DNA from: Gnetum montanum
Lineage: Eukaryota; Streptophyta; Gnetopsida; Gnetales; Gnetaceae
Assembly: GCA_015680685.1 (NCBI GenBank)
Contig: MNCI01014507.1
Span: 56,500-120,056, forward strand
DNA: 63,557 nt
Reading direction: 5' to 3'
Part shown: piece by piece, positions 57,331 to 63,557 of the stretch
How the letters are laid out: each line of letters starts with the position of its first letter
Position numbering within the stretch: position 1 is the first letter of the stretch
The notes under the pieces: model-generated
Told to the model about the DNA's origin: nothing
What the model saw: the letters and a program-made list of their open reading frames with translations, nothing else
The model's database searches: none
Program-made: the position numbers and the translations under genes

Positions 57331-58620
57331 TTGATAGATGATTGGCTACCATATTATTTGTGCCATTTTTATCAATAATCATGATGTTGAATTCTTATAG
57401 GATAATGAGCCATCTAATCACTCTGGGACTAACCACTGGTTTATTCATGAGGAATTGGATAACACTATGATCAATATGAACATAGATCTAATACTTGAAC
57501 ATGTAATGTTTGAACTTCTCAAGTGCATACACCACAACCATTAGTTTCTTTTCTATTGTGGTGTAGTTCAATTATGCCCTGATGATACTTTTGATGGCAC
57601 AATGTATATAATAAGATCTCTTGTCATCATCTAGTTGTGTGAGTACTACATCAAGTGTATAATTTGAAGCATCGGTCATGATGTGAAAAAGCCTAGACAA
57701 ATTTGGAGCTTGAAGGATTGGTGTTTCAACTAGTTTCTACTTTAGATCTTCAAATGCTTTTTCACATGACTCTATCCATTTGACAGATGCATTCTTCTTA
57801 TTGATTTCAACAAGTAGTTTTGCTATCTTTGAAAATTTTTCTATAAATCTTCTATAATATCTCGTGTGGCCCAAGAATGATCTCACATATTTTACTATAT
57901 ATGGCGTTTGAGTAATATTATGTATGACTTAAATCTTTTTAAGATCTCTTTGGATACCTTTATGGAATATTTTATGTCCCAACACTATATTGTCCTGGAC
58001 CATATGGTGGCTCTTCTATGAGTTGAGCTTAAGATTGATTTTCACACATATTTGAAGTACCTACTCTAACTAGTCTAGTGCTTACTTAAAATCTAGCCTA
58101 TATGTTGGAAAATCATCCATAAACACCTCAATGTCATTTTCAATTTACTTTTGGAAGATGCTTAGTACTAGTCTCTAGAAGGTGGCTAGTGCATTGCAAA
58201 GATCAAAGGGCATTTGCTTGTAGGTAAACATTCTCCATGGACTGGTCAATGTTGTTTTCTCCTGGTATTTAGGTACAATATGAATCTAATTATATTCACT
58301 ATATCCATCTAGAAAAATGTAATACTCATGTCCTATGATGGTGTCCAAGACTTGATCAACCAATGGTAGGGGAAGGTGATTCTAGAATGTATCAGCATTC
58401 AACATTTGAAAGTTAATGCAAACTCACCATTTTCCTCCTTCTTTAGATCAATTACTAAGGGATTGATCCATTCACTATCCATAATAGAATAAATGAATCT
58501 TTCCTTTAGCAATTTCTCCAACTCTTACCTGACTACTTCTTTTAGTTTAGGATTGAGTCTTCATTGGGGTTAATGTCATGGGCTAACTATTAGATCAATA
58601 TATATCCAATGTTGACATAT
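57330..58620 (-). pseudogene. Reverse transcriptase and RNase H of element 3
   Basis: Frames broken by many stops still show the RT order: a block around 58330-58290 equivalent to YY.FLDGYSEYN, the active site VFMDDF intact at about 58109-58123, then the PKKI..I block at about 57950 and the SFLGHTRYY..FI.KF block at 57880-57830. RNase H ends near DKNGTNNMVANHLSRL (57373-57326), the usual link to integrase. Unlike element 2, the catalytic Asp pair is kept here. Confidence 0.7.
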
Positions 58621-59149
58621 TCTAAGATCAATTCTCATGATCTCATTGTAAGACCACACAATGCTGTAGGCCATCTATTAATCACTTCTAGTAACTTTTG
58701 CTTTTGTTCTTCTCTTAGATTGGCATTGATTAGTACCAAATTTTTGTTATTTAGAAAAGCATATTCTAATTTTGTCGGCTGGGCCTTTAGTTCTATAGTG
58801 TCTAGGATCTCTAATTATCCCCAATTTATCTCTTCTTATTGACTAATTTGTGGGTAAGAGTGTCTTTCCCTTAACTATTCTAACTTAACAGTCTCTTCAA
58901 TGTAGGCACTAACAATTTGTTATGTCGATTCCATGTATTTATTAGATTCAATACTTCATTCATGATCAGCCATTGGGTGTCTTCTTGTTGTGTGGATGTC
59001 ACATATAGTCATTTCTACACACATATTTCTTCTACACATTTATTGCATGCCTTGGTATCCTCCCATTTGATAGTCCATATTCTTTGCATGCATTTGCACC
59101 CATTATCACTGTATGCGATACATGAAACTCTTTATCTTTGTTAATACTA

Positions 59150-59620
59150 GCTTTGTACTCATTGGAAATTTCCAAGGATAAGTTATGAATCCCAAGCTTA
59201 GCATCAATAGTGCTAAGCTAAGCTTTTTCCATGATAATTGAAAATTCTCCCTTATTTTTACCAACATAAATTACTAGAAAAATTACAAGGTAATACCAAC
59301 GATTGATGGTTGCAATCACATCATCTAATTGCTATAGTGGAACTATGATTAGCTAGTTTTCAAGCTCTAACTAGATATTACTCTTCTTTAATGATGATAG
59401 ATTCTAGGCTTGATACATGTCTTGTGAGATCAAGTTTACTTCTGACTCAAAATCTAGTAGAGCCTTACATGGTTTTTGCCTTGCTATTTGAAGGTAAACT
59501 AAGGGACTTCTTCGATCAGTTCACTTTTGTGGAAGGGCTCCTACCTTTATCCAATGAATGATTATTTAGGTAAGCATGATAGTTGTTAAATTTGGTTTTG
59601 ATGAACATGGAAGCTTGTTG
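59150..59620 (-). pseudogene. Aspartic protease of element 3
   Basis: The minus strand reads TMLDFESEVNLISQDMYQA near 59465, where elements 1 and 2 have LLDSGS.VNLIS.EMY. The active-site DSG is therefore DFE and the enzyme is dead. The following part (IMEKA, STIDAKLGIHNLSLEIS, about 59240-59160) matches the C-terminal half of the other two proteases. Confidence 0.65.
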
Positions 59621-59639
59621 TGTTGAGAAGGATTGGATG

Positions 59640-60660
59640 TGGATGGGGTGGAAGTATATGTATTCCTCATCTATTGAATCATTTTAGGACTCATTCAAAA
59701 GAATGGTCATTTCCTAGTTGTGATTCACATGTGATCACCTCCTCTTATGTACTAAATACCCTTATTGCACTTTTCTACTATGGTTGTGATGGTAGGTCCC
59801 CCTGCATGATAGGAGGTTGCAATGGTGGTAAAGGATTCAGATGTTGGTTTGAACTAACTATTGATGAATGCATATAAGAGTTTGGATCCATTCTTGGTAA
59901 CATTGGTTTGTGGTACTTAGTTGGGTAATATTGTAGAGTTTGGATAACAACATTACCAGGAAAGATTGGATGTTGTACAAAACATCCATATGGATCTAGT
60001 TGCCAGGATAGATATTATTGGTGAGGTGGTGGCATGGCCCATGGTTGGGGTTGTTGCCACTATTGATAGTAATGCTCTTATGGCTATGGAAAAGCTATGT
60101 TGGGATAATATGTTGGTTGGAAGTTATGCCTGTAGTTACCTTGAGGATAAATTAAACTTATAGGCATTTGTTTCTTAACAAATCTAGGATTAAGTGCATA
60201 AGCTCCTATCTCTTGTAAATGTGCCATCATGGGACAACATCCATTGGGATGTTCATACTAGCACATGGCACATCTATCATCATAAGTGGAGCTTGTGTCT
60301 AAACACTCAGCCATTGAAGCCACTTTACTTTTTCATGCAAAATATTTCTTCTTTTTCTTATCCTTGCCTCTTCCAAAGGCTTGTTCTATTCTCTCCTCCA
60401 TAATTTTCAATGCTATTGTAAATTTTTCATCGATTGAGTCCCACATTTTCTTTACCTTTGTTGCAATTCAGTTCGATTTTTGAATTGGTAGAGTCTTCTT
60501 TTGAATTACATGTTCCAAGGTTTCTTCCTCTTATGTGTCACAAAATTGTGCATCTCTTTTCCTAATGGATGAATTTCTATTATATTCTTCCATTGATTTC
60601 CTCTTTCTTAACTCATCTTCCTCCTTTGCTACTTGATCAATCAATCTTTAGATTTGATGA
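59640..60660 (-). pseudogene. C-terminal Gag remnant of element 3
   Basis: The minus strand reads LIDQVAKEEDELRKRKSMEE at about 60645-60590 and the knuckle region CAMC, a stop, YEHPNGCCPMM at about 60270-60230. It then reads a Pro/Gln/Tyr-rich linker (HNFQPTYYPN, about 60120) as in elements 1 and 2. The second knuckle Cys is still present. Similarity ends abruptly at about 60660, where the N-terminal half should continue. Confidence 0.65.
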
Positions 60661-62985
60661 TGTTGATGCATAAAATTTGGATGCACTAAGACCTAGGGAA
60701 AATAAAACTCATTTTAGGAGACTATTGCTTAGGGCGCCTTCCATATGGGTATGGAAACTTGGAAATAGTCTTAATTGGAGAGGGCTACGTGGCCTTTTGA
60801 AAATAGTAAACTAAAAAATAAGAAAATTTAATTAGAAGCATTGGAATTAAAATAAGTGATTGTTTGAAACAATAGGGAACTACAGAAATTAAATTTTTCC
60901 TTATTTCCCATTGCTATCGCTAATCCGTCATTGGTAGTGGTGCACACTACCGAGTAGGAAAACCCCAAAACTGCTGTCATAGAGGAAGAGAGAGAAATAG
61001 TGAGAAGGAGAGAGAGAGAGAGTCCACTGTGATGCACTACCATGCGACTTCATCACCTATTGTTGGTGATAGAAAACCTTGGAAGGCCACTTGCTACTGC
61101 ATGGTCACCTATAACTACCGTGAGTTATGAAAGAGAGGGGACTACCTGCCATCATTTAGGAAGTGAGAGAAGGTTGTCCATCATAGCTTCAAAAGAGAGA
61201 GAAGAAAACTATCGCTTGCTGGTTTCCCTAGCTGGACCCAATGATAGAGAGGTTGGCCTCAATGTCTACCATAGTTTGCCATAATTGCAGACATCGCCTG
61301 CCACCTCACACTATATGCTGGGCCTATTGAAGAGAGAAACGACACATCTTATTTCCTACATGTGCATGCCATGCAGTCTACATTACTGCGAACACACAAT
61401 AGCAATGAATGATGATCAAGAACCTACTACACTAGTTGCCACTCCCGATACTACGTCATGCGGAGTAGAAAGAAGAGAGTATTGTGATCCTCCTACCACC
61501 ACTAGTGCCCACCAGAGTTCCACGCCTTATGTGCCATCACCTGTATTACACTACGTGTGATCACCGATCATGATTGTCTGTGCTATGGGTTATCGCGCAT
61601 TGCTGATGCATGCCTTTGGAGAAAAGAAAGAAAGAAATTGACCCCTCCCAAGAGGTCTCCCCCTGCTATCCTGATGCCAAAGATCGCCTACCTCATGTAT
61701 AAACTCAGCTTTGCCATGCACTGGTAACTACAACGCATGGCCATATTTTCTATGTAGCAGCTGTAATTATTATGCATCCAACATAACTCCTTGCACCACT
61801 ACCCACTATGTGGATGTAACCACAACATGTTTCCACTAGTTCCCACATTTTTTGTAATCGTCATCATCATTACTCATGTTTGTAGGTCCATTCCTATCTA
61901 TGATTTTCTTAGAGGTCTTTGTTTAGAATTTATTAGGTTTTCCATTGCTGCTAGACCTCTTGCTATTTTCATGTCTAACCATCATGCTTCCTACCAAACC
62001 TGCAACAAATGATGATGAAAGCAATAATACCCCCAAAACAAAATAAATAATGCAAAATTTTTTGTTAACATGCATCCTCTCTTAAGAGCTGAAATGTAAT
62101 TGTTAACTATGGACTTTTCTGATCAAACTAGACTCAGATAAAAAATAAAATAGAATAGAATAAACAATAAAACAAACAGAAATGATGTGGGTCCCATGTC
62201 CAACAAAATCAGAATAGAGGCCAACACAATGCAACATGGGGTCATCATAGTCTTCTAATTCATAAGTGAGGTTGCTACTACATTAGATAGAGAGAGTATT
62301 AGGGTGTCACAAATTTATAAAATGAATACCAAGAAGTTGTGTTGATGGGGATATTATGCTAATGAGAGAAAAAAAACATTATTTTGTTTTCTTTTGTGTA
62401 GTTTTCATATGAGTTGTGGATGTTGCTATGATGTTACTAATTCTGTACTATTGCTTAGAGTGAATGGAAATGACTGCCTTGTCACTTGGGTAGGAATATG
62501 ATGGATTAGCTTTCTCTTTGAAGTAGACCATGTTGGATTTCTCTTTATATTTTGTTTTCAATTTTTAGGTGGTGATGTTGTAATGCAAGCATTTTTCTAT
62601 TTTGAAAATTAAATACTCTTGAAAACACATGGGGACTATTTTGACCACAACAGTCTCCCAGTGATGCGTTAATTGTGATGATGAGGCATCGACAATGTAG
62701 TGTTGGTTAGATGTAACATGCTTATTGTTGATCATGGCCTTGTGATTAGCATGGGTGAGGTTGAGCTCAACACTTAGCCTTCAAACTAAAATTTGCATGC
62801 AAGTGCAAGGATAGCAAAACTATTGAAGTCTTAAAAGGAACTACAAAAGACAAAGGAATGAAAAGGTTGTGAAACATAGATAAATTAAACTTGAAAATAA
62901 ATGATACTGATGTAAACATGATTAAAGTAACCATATAATAAAAAGAGTACTAGACATGGGCCACCCTTACTGAAACACCACCAAA
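60661..62985. other. Unassigned interval beyond element 3
   Basis: No gene recognised. A GA-rich run lies at 60965-61022. Plus-strand frames at 61042-61560 stay open for 80 and 91 codons but have no motif, no consistent start and no homolog that I recognise. The rest is AT-rich. Confidence 0.4.
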
Positions 62986-63557
62986 TTTGGGCAACAAAAT
63001 TGCTGGGGTTATGCCCTAGAGCATAGCCAGCATAGCATGCAATAGAACTAGATTTGCAAAATTTTCTAAGTGTCAAATAGCAGCTGCAACAATTTTTCTA
63101 GTGTCTTGCTATGCTTACATCCCTCTTGCTACACTCTATAGCATAGTACCACTTCAGGCAGCTAGTTTGCATGTGTCAAGCCAGAAGTTGTCAAGCTAGC
63201 TCAGCATGGAAGAGGAATTTGGTAGATTTTCTAACTCCTTAGGCTACCCCTCTTGCTACGCTCTCGAGCATAGTTGGTGTAGCAAGAACAAGGACTNGTG
63301 TTAAGCTCTGGAAGCTTTTGAAGGTAGTTCCTTGTTGCTATGCTAGTTACACTTTGGAGCATAGCAAGGTGATTAGGTAATTCTTGCAAAAATTGAAGTC
63401 CAATGCTGCTATTCTAGAGAGTGTAGCAAGATGGAATAGAGCATAGCACAAACACTTAGAAAAATCTAGCAAAAATTGCAGTCCTTGTTCTTGCTACACC
63501 AACTATGCTCGAGAGCGTAGCAAGAGGGGTAGCCTAAGGAGTTAGAAAATCTACCAA
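62986..63557. repeat. Cluster of short palindromic GCATAGC/GCTACGCTC motifs
   Basis: Variants of TTGCTACGCTCTCGAGCATA occur at least seven times on both strands: at about 63015, 63110-63150, 63250, 63340, 63425, 63440 and 63495. Spacing is irregular. Part of the count comes from the inverted copy at 63481-63557. Confidence 0.6.
63219..63557. other. Inverted duplication next to single N (63297)
   Basis: Bases 63219-63295 and 63481-63557 are reverse complements over 77 bp without visible difference. A single N lies right after the left arm (63297), and the right arm runs to the window end, so it may continue. It resembles the fold-backs at 1420 and 43406 and is probably an assembly artefact. 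Confidence 0.7.

Larger units (their letters stand above)
49967..60660 (-). mobile_element. Athila-like Ty3/gypsy element 3 with an extra ORF
   Basis: It reads on the minus strand: gag remnant (60660-59900), protease (59620-59150), RT (about 58620-57950), RNase H (about 57900-57330), integrase (57330-55919), non-coding region with the conserved purine block, an extra long ORF (53784-51045), polypurine tract, and 3' LTR (49967-50857). The 5' LTR and the N-terminal half of gag are missing; similarity stops near 60660. It is a different, older subfamily than elements 1 and 2, more like element X by LTR. Confidence 0.75.

Noticed and set aside
61042-61560. Two consecutive plus-strand frames (80 and 91 codons) as a small gene
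   Set aside because: No motif, no splice or promoter signals, and a stop between them; they may simply be open by chance in a locally GC-richer patch.
1-63557. CRISPR array, bacterial operon or phage defence system
   Set aside because: The tandem repeats here have no regular spacer structure, and no cas, toxin-antitoxin or phage genes exist; all gene structure is plant-like.

Overview
This window is nuclear DNA from a seed plant. It is AT-rich and dominated by long terminal repeat (LTR) retrotransposons. Its only apparently intact protein-coding gene is a spliced 7S-globulin (vicilin-type) seed-storage gene with introns up to 2.2 kb. The large genome, Athila-like elements and long repeat-filled intron would suit a gymnosperm, but that is inference. 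Nothing here is bacterial: there are no operons, CRISPR arrays or phage genes, and I found no convincing tRNA or rRNA gene.

Layout. 1-2267: a deleted Athila-like Ty3/gypsy element (element A). 2361-4090: an older relative (gag plus partial LTR). 4500-5985: a weak gag-like relic. 6873-7441: a solo-type LTR of another family. 10180-12052: a broken subtilisin-like protease pseudogene. 12226-12445: an assembly gap. 13163-15072: the C-terminus of a PIF1-like helicase whose last exon-like piece is repeated four times. 15073-15580: a fold-back (MITE-like) element. 16660-19535: a long decayed plus-strand coding region of unknown function, ending next to a polypurine tract. 19930-26980: a complete but non-autonomous Athila-like element (element 1, AAAAT target duplication). 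27491-30365: a SINE-like sequence, then tandem repeats and pyrimidine tracts. 31330-35668: the vicilin gene on the minus strand, with a seed-type promoter up to about 35873. 37310-38055: a LINE 3' remnant. 39889-49200: Athila-like element 2 (CAAAT target duplication) with gag, protease, RT and integrase all decayed. 49270-49700: a LINE-type zinc-finger remnant. 49967-60660: Athila-like element 3, lacking its 5' LTR but carrying an extra long ORF between integrase and the 3' LTR. 60661-63557: unassigned sequence ending in a cluster of short palindromic motifs.

How the parts relate. All Athila-like copies lie on the minus strand. Elements A, X, 1 and 2 keep the site just inside the 5' LTR that matches the 3' end of tRNA-Asp; element 3 has lost its 5' LTR and that site. 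Elements 1-3 share a purine-rich block between pol and the 3' LTR. Element 1 has lost RT, RNase H and integrase in one clean deletion. Elements 2 and 3 have lost single catalytic residues (RT Asp to Asn; integrase Glu to Lys) besides stop codons. None looks autonomous today. The vicilin gene is unusual: its second cupin domain is interrupted by eight 13-residue Glu-rich/Trp-Trp repeats encoded by a near-perfect 39-bp minisatellite.

Caution: single-N positions at 1420, 43406 and 63297 are flanked by near-perfect inverted copies of adjacent sequence and are most likely assembly artefacts. Every domain call was made by reading translations by eye; no database search was run.
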